A DNA stretch of 64,000 nucleotides, taken from assembly GCA_022606425.2 (NCBI GenBank), contig JAHDVF020000468.1, positions 248,001 through 312,000 on the forward strand, read 5' to 3'. This DNA comes from Lepidostoma basale (lineage: Eukaryota; Arthropoda; Insecta; Trichoptera; Lepidostomatidae). Shown here in pieces: positions 23,190-34,918 of this stretch. The notes under the pieces are model-generated. The model did not search any database. It was not told the origin of the DNA and worked only from the letters and a program-made list of their open reading frames with translations. The position numbers and the translations under genes were made by a program. Each line of letters opens with the position of its first letter. Position 1 is the stretch's first letter.

Positions 23190-23400
23190 GCAATGCCACC
23201 CTCAATGTGGGACGGTAGGTGCGCGGTGCCAGTGGCCAGTACACGGGTGAAGCGGCCGCGGTGGCCCAGAGATGGAAAGACCCTGACCGGGCATGAATCA
23301 CCGGGCATTAGGCGGGTGGCGGGCCTCCGTCGCGGGCGAGACTCTCTAGACATGTCGTCGGCCTTATCTCCGCCGGCATGCCTCCGCTGTTGCAATAGTT
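23190..23400. other. GC-rich island in AT-rich DNA
   Basis: This block is rich in CGG/GCC and stands out sharply from its flanks. An ORF crosses it on each strand but neither shows a recognised domain. It could be a single-copy regulatory segment or a fragment of an unrecognised element. Confidence 0.4.
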
Positions 23401-24465
23401 ACATTTACGATGATTGCTCTCGTGGAATTAAATCTGATTCTACGAATTGCGCTCACGATTATTCAATTATTGAAGCTCATGTAATAGAACATCACTTTTT
23501 TTAAACAAAGCATTTCCCTTCGGATATTTAAAATATAAATTTACTCATATGTAGAAGTTTATATCTGAACCTGAGGGCCATAATGTCTTAAGTGATTTTT
23601 TCTCCAAAATGGGAAATTTTTTCATTATTTAGGGTAACAAACTGCTTTTGTGTTACATACATGAAAACATATAGAAACGATAAAATAAGGCCACATGCTT
23701 TCACAAATATGTTTTAAATGATAAGTAAAATTAACAGTACAGATTAGTGAATCGAAATTGAAATTATACTTAATTTTAACAAACAAAAAATTAACTTTTT
23801 ATAGAATTAATAATAATAATAGTAAAAAAAAATTAATAATAATAATAATAAAATAGTAGAGTGACATTACAGTATCGTTCATATGGAATCATTGATGTTA
23901 CGTAAATACTTGTTGTAGCTGTCACAAACCCAGTACATTGTCGCGCTTTGAGCGCAGTTAGTGCGATTATGTACATATTTTGTTATTATTGACACAATAT
24001 CCAGCATAAAGTAAAGTATACCGAAAACATAGTATAATTGAATAGTAAGAAGTAACCACGAAAGACAGACAATTGCCCTGGACGCACTCAACACAATATA
24101 TTAAACTGACATAATCAGTATAACTCACTTAGGTCAAAAATTCACTTAAGGCTTTAAGGCTCTCGGGTACAGATATTATGTGAAGTAACATTTTACGGTG
24201 TAGTATTAAATTAGAGAAAGTATTATTCTTTAACAACTCGATTTTTTGTTTTTATCTTAATTTAAAACAAATATTTATCGACATGCTTTTGCGGAAAACT
24301 GTCATTGTCAGTGACACTAACAAAATCGGTTACGCTACTTATTCATTTGAGCAACCAGCCGGATAACGGAAGTTACCGAATCCTGCTGGTAGCATAGTGG
24401 CTACGTAACAAATTTTATAAAATATTTGTACTTTATTGCATTTTTTCTTAGAAATGTATTTACTT
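23401..24465. other. AT-rich DNA with an (AAT)n microsatellite
   Basis: The microsatellite lies at about 23805-23852. No gene was recognised. Confidence 0.4.
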
Positions 24466-24469
24466 ACGA

Positions 24470-24660
24470 GTATACAGCTGATTTCGACCACTGGTGGACA
24501 TAAGCCTCCCCTATATTTGTCCACATATTCCGATATGCGGACCTTCTGTATCCAGTTAACAGCCATTTATCTAATGTCATCAGACCGTCGTGTGGGGGGT
24601 CTCCCTCTGCTTCTTATATCTTCACGAGGTCTTCACTCCACTACCTTAAGAAATAAATAG
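24470..24660 (-). pseudogene. L-F non-LTR C-terminal fragment
   Basis: On the minus strand it reads RPREDIRSRGRPPTRRSDDI, then AVNWIQKVRISEYVDKY and GGLCPPVV. This parallels the RTE-type ending WRPRTGRRSVGRPPTRWTDD known from Lepidoptera. Stops interrupt it. Confidence 0.6.
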
Positions 24661-24834
24661 TTTGCTTCTATTGCGAGTCGAGTTCTATTCGATATGGGAC
24701 AAGGACCTCGTTTTTTCTATCCTCTTCCATGAGATGGATCCAGTCCATTTAAAGATTATGCAATCTGAACTTAGTCTTAAAATGGAATAAACCTTAAAGG
24801 TTCATTTATAATTAAATATAAAATTAAACTGAAC

Positions 24835-25135
24835 TTTATGATAACGTTGGTTCGGACATATGGAGCGCTTAGGTGAAGAAAGAAGGTTAAAAAGTGTACT
24901 TTAACGATGTAAATGGAGTACGGAGTCGAGATAGACCGAGGAAAACATAGCATGACCAAAATTAATCAAATTTTAAAGGTTGGTCATGTCAGAAACCGGA
25001 AGATTCGACGTGCGTGTATGACTCGCTGTATGAATGTGGAGGAAGCTAGAGAGGTATGTCAGGATAGAGTAGTCTGGAGGTCCAATCTCTCTGCCTACCC
25101 CTGCGGCGAAACGGCGTGATGGTTTGTTTTGGTTT
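24835..25135 (+). pseudogene. RTE-TTAG relative with a TTTG-type tail
   Basis: The frame contains RSRDRPRKT, MTKINQILKVGHVRNRKIRR and ACMTRCMNVEEAREVCQDRV, then LSAYPCGETA-stop. The stop is followed by TGGTTTGTTTTGG instead of TTAG repeats. This appears to be a sister subfamily (TACCCCTGCGGCGAAACGG) with a different tail. Confidence 0.75.
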
Positions 25136-25269
25136 TTGTTATGATAACAAATATTCAGGCCCAAGTAGATTATTTATTGTAATTTATCTGATTCAGGTTT
25201 CAAATTTCAAAGATCAAATGTTTTCACAAAGGTTTTCAAAGGTTTTCACAAATGCATATTTCGTTAAAC

Positions 25270-25470
25270 ATATCTTCTCCTTATTATTCCTATGGTGGCG
25301 TGTCATGTCCCCTCAAGGTTGGCAATCGGTAGAGTGAAAGCATTTCTGTCCTACGCTATATGCATTATCAACTATCCGCATTTCTGTCCGATTCCTTATA
25401 TTCCGCAGGACAATTTCCTTCTGCCAACTCCACGTCGTCCATCTATCTTGCCCATGATCATCAGCTAATG
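25270..25470 (-). pseudogene. L-B non-LTR 3' end
   Basis: Minus strand: KIDGRRGVGRRKLSWLRNI, or close to it with frame breaks, then MRIVDNAYSVGQ and IANLEG-like wording. It matches the 9030 copy. Confidence 0.6.
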
Positions 25471-26255
25471 GAGGTTGTGTTTTTCTCTCTTTATCGCGTG
25501 ACACAAATATGAGACCTCCCCGCTAGGAAGGTTATCAAGATCACTGCGTATTTATTACGTATGTACGCATTCGCATAACGTAAAGCTAACTTCTTAGAGA
25601 GATCAGTAATGAACAGTTCGCTGATTAAGTGGAGCATCATGAGTAAGAGATATATTTTAATGTCTCCCGAGATTAACGAACGGCGGTGATGTAAACAGAT
25701 TGGATGCACATGTCGTTTCGGAGATGGTGACAAGATAAAATTAAACGGTATTCTGTAGAATGCAGCCAGTCGGAATTCAGCCAAAAATTTACCAGCAACC
25801 GTGTTAATAATATGAATGAAAATCTATTTTATAGTAAAACAACAACGTACGTTTTTAGAAAGACAGTGCAGAGTTACATATTTCATTTTATAATCTTACA
25901 AACATTTTCCTCAATATTAAATACAAAATTTTACACCATTATTAAAACATTCTTAAAATAATACGTACTATCAATATAATCAAAATCAGATGCTTAAGTA
26001 GCAAGTGCTCTAATCGATTAGCGAAATAACATGCGTTGCTTCAGGATTTCGATAAAGAAGTCAACTTTAAAAGGCAAATTATACGATTTTTGTACCGTAA
26101 GCTTACAAGAAAAATGTTAATAATTATTTTTTTTAATTTGTAATGCATCTCTAATGAGAAATTAATTTAAATTACGTACATTTTGTAAAGAGGTACAATT
26201 TAAAAAAATAGAATTGACAAAAATTTTAATGTAAAATTAAATAATTTGATGAGAT
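25471..26255. other. Unique DNA
   Basis: No gene or repeat recognised. Confidence 0.3.
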
Positions 26256-26257
26256 AT

Positions 26258-26440
26258 TCCATTGTTTTTGGCGGAAATATTGTACTATGATACTTCAATA
26301 TTTTAAACAGTTTAATTTGGAATGCTATTATGGAATATTTTAATTCAATGGTAACATCTGTTGATGGCAACAACGGTCACAACAATTACATAGTAATTAA
26401 ATAATTAAATTTTGATGTCTGAACAGTATTCCAAATTAGA
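26258..26440. repeat. SB1 relic
   Basis: It begins TTCCATTGTTTTTGGCGG and ACTATGATACTTCAATATT, as the outer arm of SB1. The centre is scrambled (ACATCTGTTGATGGCAAC) and no hammerhead core survives. Confidence 0.45.
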
Positions 26441-26460
26441 TTAATTCAATTCAATATCTC

Positions 26461-26802
26461 ATTTTGAGTATAGCGGACAGGATGCGGAATATCACCATTA
26501 GCGCCAAAACAGAAGTGTCGGACATCATCGGAAGAGTGGAAGCGCGAAAATGGCGCTGGGCAGGCCAGGTCTTTCAAAGCTCTGACGATAGATGGATATC
26601 ACGCCTTCTTTGCTGGCATCCTAGAACTGTGACCCGAAATCCAGGACGTAGAATCCAGAATCCTAACTTCTTTGAAGGGACGACATTAAAGAGACCGCCG
26701 GTACGAGAAAGATGCGTCATACCCAGAATCGAGAGACATGGAAGTAGATGGAGAAGGCCTACGTCCAGGAGCGGACCGGTATAGGCTGATGATGATGATG
26801 GT
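26461..26802 (+). pseudogene. L-E-like non-LTR 3' end, TGATGA tail
   Basis: The frame reads IADRMRNITISAKTEVSDII, GRVEARKWRWAGQVFQSSDD, RWISRLLCWHPRTVTRNPGRR, then a frameshift. It ends ATAGGCTGATGATGATGATG. Full ORF region 26464-26784 is open only by a frame switch. Confidence 0.7.
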
Positions 26803-26819
26803 CTAATTTTTAATAATGT

Positions 26820-27395
26820 AGATAATTTCATCATTCGATTGGGCCGAGATAACCAAACCGCAGAGCTAAAAAGAAAAATTGGACTACTATTGGGCAGCTT
26901 TCGGAAACATGAGTTACATCCTTAAAAACCGGAAAATACCGATCAACCTGAAACGAAGTCTATGAAGCATGCGTTCTGCCAGTTGGAACATAGAGTCTTG
27001 AAACTGTTACATTGTCCAAACAAAGTGCCGAGAAACTACGAGTGACCCAAAGAGCCATGTTAGGAATAAGCCTAAAAGACAGAGTCAGAAACGATACGGT
27101 GAGAGAAAAAACAAAGGTCACTGACATCATCCACCGGGTGGCGACTCTAAAGTGGCAATGGGCAGGTCACGTAGCCAGAAGCTCAGATGAAAAGTGGACA
27201 AGAAGACTGCTGACTTTGAGACCGTAGACGGCAAAGAGAAGTGCAGGGCGACCGCAACTACGGTGGAATGATAATCTGAACAGACACGTCGGAATAACCT
27301 GGCTGCAGTCTGCACAGGGCAGAGTGACATGGAAGCGAATGGAGGAGACCTTTGTCCAGGAGTGGACGGAAATAGGCTGAGGAAGAAGAAGAATA
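26820..27395 (+). pseudogene. L-E non-LTR C-terminal fragment
   Basis: The best-preserved part (27012-27227) reads KQSAEKLRVTQRAMLGISLK, DRVRNDTVREKTKVTDIIHR, VATLKWQWAGHVARSSDEKW, TRRLL. Upstream remnants include RLGRDNQTAELKRKIG and YEACVLPVGT. Downstream are GRPQLRW, TWLQSAQGRVTWKRMEE and a GAAGAAGAAGAAT tail. Several stops are present. Confidence 0.8.
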
Positions 27396-28544
27396 AGATA
27401 ATTTCATACGTGCCAGTTAGTAATTAGAACAAAACAAAAAATATTTTACAGAGGAATTTTAAGGTTATCGATCAAACCTTGAAATGTTGGTAATTTTATT
27501 TATTAATTAATGCTAACATTGTGATCATCAATCGATGTGTCCGCTGTCCTCCTGTAATCACTAGTTACGTGCGCGTCTAAAAATATATCATCCTAATAAT
27601 GTTCGTGTCGGTTCATATGTGCTAGTACTCCATGCATATGTAATACACGAGTCCATAATTGGTGAAGTCGGCTCATGTGGGGTCTCAGAAATGCTCCATT
27701 TGATCTCACCGATTATACGTGTTTCATATCAATAATTCTCTAACGCGACGTACGAAATTTGTTTACGCTTGCGTACATGCTACGTATGAAGTTATAACCC
27801 GGCATGTGAAAAGCGAACATAAAAATATTATGTGCCAACAATCGCGGCAAACTACTATAAATTTAAAGAATTCTTCAAGTCTTTCTCCGCTAATGCGAAA
27901 TTACTACATCGGTTCAATACATATGTATGTACTTTTTGATGACCATAGAAAATCTCTTAGAACGTCAAATGTCCGACTCGTAAGAGATTGCACAGCATAC
28001 GAATGTGTTACGTAATTAGACAGGTATATTGAAGTTAAAAAGTAAGAAAAATGTTTATGACTGAAGAATTAACTAGATTAAATACATTAAGTAATATTAT
28101 GTTTATAAGTCTTGTATAAATAATTTAAATATAGAAAAAATTTTAATGAATAAAAATACTGTTTTCAAAAGTGGACAGTGAACAACCTCGTTGATGCGTG
28201 TTTTAATCCTTGTTAATACGTTAAGATGATTTAAAATATTTATACATGTATTATATAATATTAAGGCATTCGGAAATTTATATTAACACATCAATTTTAA
28301 TGATTAAACCTTATTCGTAAACAATTTCAGTTACAAAAAAACTATAATTTCTGAGAAGAATACAAGTATGGCGGATTTTGATGTAGGTATTCCTGCATTT
28401 CAGACACTATGATAAAAACAAGATTGAATACAAATAATAAAGTGATAGCACAAAGTTAATACAAATAATATCACGAATTTATAATGATGTTTGTATTCCT
28501 TGACAAGGACTTGAAAAAATGAATATATAAGGGAATGTTTATAC
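27396..28544. other. Unique DNA
   Basis: No gene was supported. The 98-residue ORF at 27719-28015 has no recognisable motif. Confidence 0.3.
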
Positions 28545-28795
28545 CCTTATTTTTTTTTTAATTGCTTTTCATATCGTTACAGCGCGAGAAAAATCGATGT
28601 AAAGGGTTATAGCTATCATATTGACTCTTATCTCATGACATGTGATAGATAGCTAATTTATCGCTATTTTATTGTCACGTGAATTCTACACCAGACCGAA
28701 GACAGTGTGAAAATCACGCTGCCATCGTCGGGAATCGAACTCGGGACCTTCGGTATGACAGTCATAGCACATGCCACTCTGTCACGAAGATCATC
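28545..28795 (-). repeat. SINE-B copy
   Basis: Sense: head with GTGACAGAGTGGCATGTGC (box A-like) and GAGTTCGATTCCCG (box B), then the family body with TCACGTGACAATAAAAT, ATCACATGTCATG and TTTACATCGATTTTTCTCGC, then an A-rich tail. Confidence 0.8.
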
Positions 28796-29790
28796 AATAT
28801 ACATGTAGCATAAGTAAGAAACCCAGAATGGTCAATAAAACGTATAAATCTATTTTGATAATAAAATGTTATGTTTTGAAACAAAGTATTGTGTGAATTA
28901 TTGAAACTGAATCGGATTGGCGTAGAAGATAAACAAACAGTATCCATTCATACATTTCTGCCATATACCACAAGCGAAAGGAATTTGTTTTGTAAACGTA
29001 ACATGAATGTACTAAAGACATGAGTTATGATATGCACTAAGAAATGTGTACGGATAAATATCAAACGAGAATATCTCGCGTGCCTAACTATTGGCTAAGA
29101 GGCTGGAGACTGGAACGAAGCCCAGGGACCCAGTATATACCTGTCCAACAGCATTGGCCTCAAGACTGAATGCGGACTCAGACTATTCGCAAAATATAAG
29201 ATCACTCACACATAATTTATAGAACGATTGCATCGAATACATTGGAGTATATATAACATATTATACAATGAACACGAGTTTTTTTATTAATCGAAACGCC
29301 TTCGTTTTGGAATAAATTATTTATATTTATTTAAATAATAATTTATCGTGCACAACCCCTTAATGTAAACAACTGTCAGCTAAAACAAGAAAATAGTATA
29401 AGATAATGAAGCATATAAATTAAGTAGAACAAGGCCATAGCAAAATACAAAGAAAAATATACAAATCAGGTAAAATAAGACAATAGCCTGAGATAAAGAA
29501 AAAACACACGAATCAAGAAAAGCAAGATAATAAATAGGACAGCACATATCGTCATTAGAGATCCCAACTTTATCATTTTAAACTATTCTAATATCAAATA
29601 GTATAAACCCAAAGTATTCGAATAATTTCTGAAGTATACAATTAAAATTGAAAATTCGACTTGAATATTTATTAATACACATAACATTGCATATTAAATA
29701 TATACAATGAACTTATCATGCTGTAAATACTACAAAAAAGTAAAAACGAACTCGTTTATTTTAATTGAAAAATGCATATTTTAAAATCAA
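28796..29790. other. Unique DNA
   Basis: No gene recognised. A less AT-rich patch lies at 29085-29190. Confidence 0.3.
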
Positions 29791-29801
29791 GAAGGAATTA
29801 A

Positions 29802-29981
29802 CTAATTAACAAACTAACCATCACGCCGTTTTTGAAGGGGTAGGCAGAAAGAATGGACTGCCACACTTTAACCAATGTGGCACTCCATACTTCTCTTTTC
29901 GCCCCCGCGGGAGACGCGGTGTGATCGAAGTGTGCTCGGGAGATGCCTATTGTTGGCGACAAGTTTCGCAACCCATCACAT
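29802..29981 (-). mobile_element. RIME-like derivative of RTE-TTAG, with 5' inversion
   Basis: It is flanked by exact 11-bp TSDs (GAAGGAATTAA at 29791-29801 and 29982-29992). In sense order it has a 5' leader, ATGGAGTGCC (the start codon region of the endonuclease), then directly the last 50 or so bases of the RT gene (AGTGTGGCAGTCCATTC) and a TTAG-like tail. About 57 bp of the 5' end are inverted relative to the 52268 copy, between GTGAT and ATCAC; since the inversion lies inside the TSDs it arose during integration. Confidence 0.85.
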
Positions 29982-29992
29982 GAAGGAATTAA

Positions 29993-30637
29993 ATATATGA
30001 CATTTCAAATTCGTTCTAAATTTCTTCTTTAACCAAACAGTTATAAATGTTTTGTATGAAAGCCTTTGTACGCTAGTAAAAATCAATGAAATTGGTTCAT
30101 TCCAAAACAGACGATACATTTAAAATACGTAAAAAACAGTTATAGTTGTGATATCTTCTTTTCAATGCCACAACGCACGTACAACATAATATGAAAACGA
30201 TAACTCCTACACACATATTAACGTTTCTATAACCACAGTGATATACAATAGCGATAAAACATTAAACAAACTGTAAAAATCTCGTCGATATCTACTCCCG
30301 TAATAATTATGATGCACTAACTTACATGCATGTATCCAACCACCAACTCGCATCGTGACAAGAAAAGTACATTTCTCAATATATTGTATTACACACGTGG
30401 GCAGGCAATGAATGTCTCCAGGTTTCAATTCTACAATCAATTCGATTGATTACAGAAATGAAATCTAACCAGATGTTATATACTCGTTCATTAAATGAAT
30501 TTCCAACTAAAAAAATATACCAAAATATTCACAAATGTAAAAATTGGAGTCAAGAAACATTTAATTATGCATGTTTAAAATAAATTAGAACTTCAAAGTT
30601 ACTTAATTCATAGACCTGTTAAGTATTGTTAAATATT
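29993..30637. other. Unique DNA
   Basis: No feature supported. Confidence 0.3.
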
Positions 30638-30762
30638 TTTGGAAGGAGAATATTAAAGACTAAACAATCTACTTAATTTATTTACAAAATAAAAATATTA
30701 TCCATACCATGTTTCAGAGGTGACAATATCCATACCATGTTTTAGAGGTGATATTCTCCTTC
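30638..30762. repeat. Inverted repeat enclosing a tandem duplication
   Basis: TTGGAAGGAGAATAT (about 30639) and ATATTCTCCTTCCAA (about 30743) form the ends. Between them a unit of about 28 bp containing ATCCATACCATGTTT and AGAGGTGA is repeated twice. It may be a very small MITE. Confidence 0.65.
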
Positions 30763-30849
30763 CAAATAAACATTGATATTCCACAGTATTAATTAAGGCG
30801 TATGTAGCTTTTCTAGGGGCCTAGTGAATTTATCTATTATATTATATTA

Positions 30850-31290
30850 TTTATATCTATCATATACTCGGTGCTACATTCCGGTTTACAATTTGGTCTC
30901 CTCTATAATAGTCCTCCATTGGATCCTGTCCCCGACTATTCTCCAAATTCTCCCAGTCTCCTCCAGTTATGGTGAAAGTGAGCCTATCGTTTTCTTTGTC
31001 TCTTTCGCGTACCCATCTGGACATAATCTGTAGTGTACTGTCATTCTTTCAACATGACCAGCTCACCATAATCGTCGAGACTTACAGAATCTCACAAATA
31101 TTCTGGTCAATCGGTAATTCTAGTTCGTGGATTATTTTTATTCGGTGTGGGTCGAGAAATTTTTCTTTAAATCTTTCCTTCAAATATTCCCAGCTTGGTT
31201 TATTCTCTCTGCGTTATGGATCATGTTTCAGAGCCGCAAGTGACTGCCGGTCTTATTATGGTTTTGTGCATCAGCAATTTGGTGTATAAT
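30850..31290 (-). pseudogene. Non-LTR RT C-terminal fragment
   Basis: On the minus strand: MHKTIIRPAVTCGSETWSIT, then QRENKPSWEYLKERFKEKF, DPHRIKIIHELELPIDQ, SRWARERDKEND, GGDWENLENSRGQDP, with frameshifts and a few stops. RPAVTCGSETW is the well-known motif of the post-RT region in RTE-like elements. Confidence 0.65.
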
Positions 31291-31384
31291 ATATGATGAT
31301 ACTTATACACTAGTAGTCTTACACGCACAGAAGCATCTATTTTCCTCTAGAAGGCTAATATTAATTTATTTTAGAATTGAGGTA

Positions 31385-31560
31385 AGATTGTATTAAACTA
31401 GACGTCCGTTGGACGTCCCCCTGCCCGCTGGACCGACGATCTGAAGAGATGACATAGATGTATGGGAGCGGCAATGGATAGGGGGCGGTGGCGTGCTTTG
31501 GGAGAGGCCTACATTCAGCAGTGAATGACAGACGGCTGATGATGAGATAGCAAAATTTTG
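31385..31560 (+). pseudogene. L-F non-LTR 3' end
   Basis: Plus strand: TSVGRPPARWTDDLKR, then AAMDRGRWRALGEAYIQQ, ending GGCTGATGATGAG. This is the classic C-terminus of lepidopteran RTE-type elements. It carries stops. Confidence 0.7.
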
Positions 31561-32399
31561 TTTTCCCCAAAAGGTAAGCAAAAATAAAGGAGTGCTATTT
31601 TTTGGGATTATAACATGGTTGACAGATATAAATTGTAAAGAAATGAGTATTCACAGAGGAGTATACAGTTTTTTTTTTTAAATATCAGCAGTCATAAAAG
31701 TCCGCGTACATTAGATATTTTGTATCAATTCGGATAAGGTTAGTGTTTTTAACAAGTATAAAAGTGTGGTCCATGGTATCTTATATTACATTATTAATTG
31801 AATACTCGGACACTCCTTAGTTGAGTAAATATAACGTTCTGTACGTATTGTATAGAAGAGAGTGGGCACGAAGCAAGATCTTTTCAAAACTTGAGATCAA
31901 CGCAATCGTAAAATAATACGAATGCAGTAAAGTTTATATAACTTTCATTGTGCAACTAAACTGGCCATTGTTTCAAATACGTCCACCGATTGTGTTCAAC
32001 GGAGGCGTCGACCTGTGAAGCGATCAATTAAACGCTTTTTTATCATTGGAAATACAATCGATCGTAAAAAATCTGTAAATGTTTAAAGGATACTAGTTGT
32101 TAAGCAAGATGTTCTGGGGGCAGCGTCGAAGGCGTGGGTGACGGTGCCCGGGCACCCGCTTTATTGTTGTTCCGCTCGCGGATGATAGGTCGACAAGTTA
32201 ATAAATTAATAATGAATTGAACGAATGAGTACCCAGTTAAGCAGCCAGAAACACACGTAAGCCATTATGTAAATTTATCAATGATTATCTTGTACAAATC
32301 AGTTGATGTAAAGTGTATCTTTTTTCATATTGTTACATTTCTTTGTAGGTACCTGCTTCTAAAATGCACACAAATAAGATACTATTTAGTATTTACGAA
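31561..32399. other. Unique DNA with a GC-rich spot
   Basis: 32105-32170 is GC-rich (GCGTGGGTGACGGTGCCCGG) and unmatched in the window. No gene was supported. Confidence 0.35.
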
Positions 32400-32640
32400 G
32401 TTATGTTTTATGAGGAGAGAAGTATCGCCTGCTGCATCTAATATTGAAGGGAAAAATAGAGGGCCGCAGGGGGGCAGGGAGAAGGCAGATCTCTTGGCTG
32501 CGCAATGTGAGGGAATGGACGGGAAACAGAACTGTGGAGGAGCTATTCCGGACAGCGCAGGATAGGGAAGAGTTTACCAGAGTGATCGCCAACGTCGGGG
32601 GGACCTGACAGGGCACTTTAAGAAGAAGATGTTTTATGAT
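32400..32640 (+). pseudogene. L-B non-LTR 3' end
   Basis: Frame-broken: the block GAGGGCCGCAGGGGGGCAGG corresponds to RRGPQGGR, followed by WLRNVREWTGN-like wording, VEELFRTAQDREEFTRVIAN and GGT. It ends in AAGAAGAAGA. Confidence 0.7.
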
Positions 32641-32744
32641 ATTATGAATGAATTACATTTTCACAATTAGTGCATTAACAAAAAGCACTTTAAATTTTAA
32701 CATGCATTTATAAAACGTACATTTACCTCTATATATTAAATATG

Positions 32745-32855
32745 TGTACACTGTTGAGGAAGCAAGAGAAGTATAACAGGAGAGAAAAATGTGGCAGTCC
32801 ATTCATTCTATCTACCCCTTCGAAGAGGATAGGTGATGGTTAGTTTGTAAGTTAG
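32745..32855 (+). pseudogene. RTE-TTAG 3' fragment
   Basis: Contains EEAREV-like codons, GTGGCAGTCCATTC, CTACCCCTTCG and a degenerate TTAG tail. Confidence 0.7.
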
Positions 32856-33579
32856 TAATAAATATTTATTACGGTGTTTTACATTATACTCGTAGTTCTA
32901 TAAACAAACAAAATTAAGAATCAAAGAGAAAATACTTTAATAAATAGGTATATTCAAAACTGATTATTCTTCTTCTGCTTTCTTTGAGACTGTGTTCTGT
33001 CAATTATGAGAGTCTTCTCATTTTTCCCATCGCACAACTTTTTCAACATCGCAAATCTATCTTATTTCGAAATATCTCACTCTGTCTCGGAGTGTCGTTC
33101 CAGTAAAGTGTAAAAACTGATTGATTTAATTCTATTAAGTTGTTTCATCATCTATTATTATTTCGTCCTTACTATTTGAAGGCATATAAAAAAAGTTATC
33201 AAAATTTTATTCAAACCCGTATCATGTTTATGCGAATGCTTCAATGCGCTCTTAATACTGCATTTTAACATTGAGTTCACATTAATAATTTCGTTACATC
33301 ACTCGTAATTCTACATCCTTTGTTCCCAGCAGCTTCAATTTCCCAGTCTGTCAGATCAGCTAACACGTAGCTTTCGTAATACCTATCATTTATATATTTG
33401 AACCTTCGTAAAGTTCCGTGCTAACTTAAATGCTGAAATCGTTTATTATAAGAATATAAATAACAAATGACGCAATTAATGCAAATAAAAACGTGTGTTT
33501 TCCATAAGTTTTATGAATGAGATATTTCACAAATATGAGGCATTATCAAATGTTTAAGTTTTACTTTTTTATTAAATAT
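32856..33579. other. Unique DNA
   Basis: No feature supported. Confidence 0.3.
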
Positions 33580-33722
33580 TCTTCAAATTAAACAATGTCT
33601 TAGCAAGGCGAAACGTGACATTGTCATAAAATAAAATAAAGCTGCTAGAACACAGACGTTTTACTTCGTATTAATTATTTAATATGGATTTTTTCATCAT
33701 TGTTCGTGAAACAATAAACAAA
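33580..33722 (+). repeat. Snapback family SB4, single arm
   Basis: Reads CAAGGCGAAACGTGACATTG, then the family wording CTAGAACACAGACGTTTTA, then ATTGTTCGTGAAACAATAAA. GAAACGU is the hammerhead-like segment; the core upstream (ATGTCTTAG) is not recognisable. Confidence 0.55.
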
Positions 33723-34194
33723 TGAAAGGTTTGATTTACTTTGAACGATAAATATGTCTATACACTCAAATATAATAGTATTTTGCAGAAGTTTCCTGAC
33801 TCATAACACCTAATGCAAATTTCATATGACAAGCGCGTTCAATGAATTGTGAAATGGTTAGCAAAAGTTGTTCTGTCTCCGACTGCGTGTCATGTGTCAT
33901 AATATAATAATAATAATAATAATAGAAATTATAACAATAGAGAGTGAAGTACCTATACACACACAGAGATTTTCAAACAAATTCACAAGACAAAGAGGAA
34001 ACTGGACCAATCTAAAACATTTTCCAAATGTTGAATTAAATTCTTGAAAGGGACATTTTTAAATACTGAAAATATTTTTACGAATATAATAAATAAATTT
34101 TTAATATTATATTTTGTTTTATTCCACTACTTAAGTTACGACACATACTATTATAGTTACGACAAGTTTGCTGCGAACTGAAAACCTGTATATA
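33723..34194. other. AT-rich DNA with a TAA microsatellite
   Basis: The (TAA)n stretch is at about 33902-33923. No gene seen. Confidence 0.35.
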
Positions 34195-34385
34195 TTTAAA
34201 CAAACAAACCATCAAACCGTTTCCTTAAAGAGCGAAAACTTAGACATTCAGAGATAATGGACCGCTACGCCGCTCTATCCTGACACACCTCTCTAGCTTC
34301 CTCCTCATACATACAGCGAGACATACACGTACATCGTAACTTCTGACTTCAAACATGGCTGACCTTTGAAATTTGATTAATTTGG
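34195..34385 (-). pseudogene. RTE-TTAG relative 3' fragment, TTTG-type tail
   Basis: On the + strand it starts AAACAAACAAACCATC, the complement of a GTTTG-type tail. It continues with CCTGACACACCTCTCTAGC and TTTGAAATTTGATTAATTTG, as in the sister subfamily at 24835. Confidence 0.65.
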
Positions 34386-34396
34386 TCATACTAGGT

Positions 34397-34738
34397 CTAA
34401 TGGGCTAGGAAAGAGAAAGAGAACACAGATTGTTTGACCTACCGGCCGCCAGAACCAATCTGCCTTTGGTGACGCCGCGCCGGTGGGAAGAGCAATTAGT
34501 CTTCTGAACGCGGTCTCCTCGGAGATCGACGTCTTTCATGTTAGTAAAGGAACGTTCAGGGGACAAATACTCTTGACTTTGGAAAGTATTTTGTCTTCCT
34601 AATGTCGAACCATCACTAATGCGTTCCTGGTATTATGTTGTATGTTAATAATTTTTTACCTGTACTCAATTGATGCCTTAAACATTTATGCTGTTTGTAA
34701 TGGCTCTTTTAAGTAAATAAACTGATTTGATTTGATTG
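34397..34738 (+). pseudogene. L-G non-LTR 3' end with TTTGA tail
   Basis: It encodes, across a frameshift, HRLFDLPAARTNLPLVTPRR, then AISLLNAVSSEIDVFHVSKG and TFRGQILLTLESILSS-stop. A 3' UTR of about 190 bp follows, ending CTGATTTGATTTGATT. The FDLPAARTN and NAVSSEIDVFH wording is typical of C-termini of insect non-LTR ORFs with pentamer tails. Confidence 0.7.
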
Positions 34739-34918
34739 AAGACCAAGGAAAACGCGGCACAATCAAATAAATCAAATATTGAATACAGTGCATGACACGC
34801 TGTCTGAACGTTGAGGAAGCTAGGGAAATATGTCAGGTATTAACAGTGTGGCAGTCCATTATTTCTGCCTACCCCTTCGGAGAGACCGCGTGATCGGTTA
34901 GTTAGCCAGTTAGTTGTA
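34739..34918 (+). pseudogene. RTE-TTAG 3' fragment
   Basis: GRPRKTRHNQINQILN-like codons, ARDTLSERxGSxGNM-like wording in broken frame, GTGGCAGTCCATTATTTCTG and a degenerate GTTAGTTAGCCAGTTAG tail. Confidence 0.75.

Noticed and set aside
23193..23504. 103-residue ORF as a gene
   Set aside because: High GC content opens both strands; no motif, start context or splice evidence was seen.
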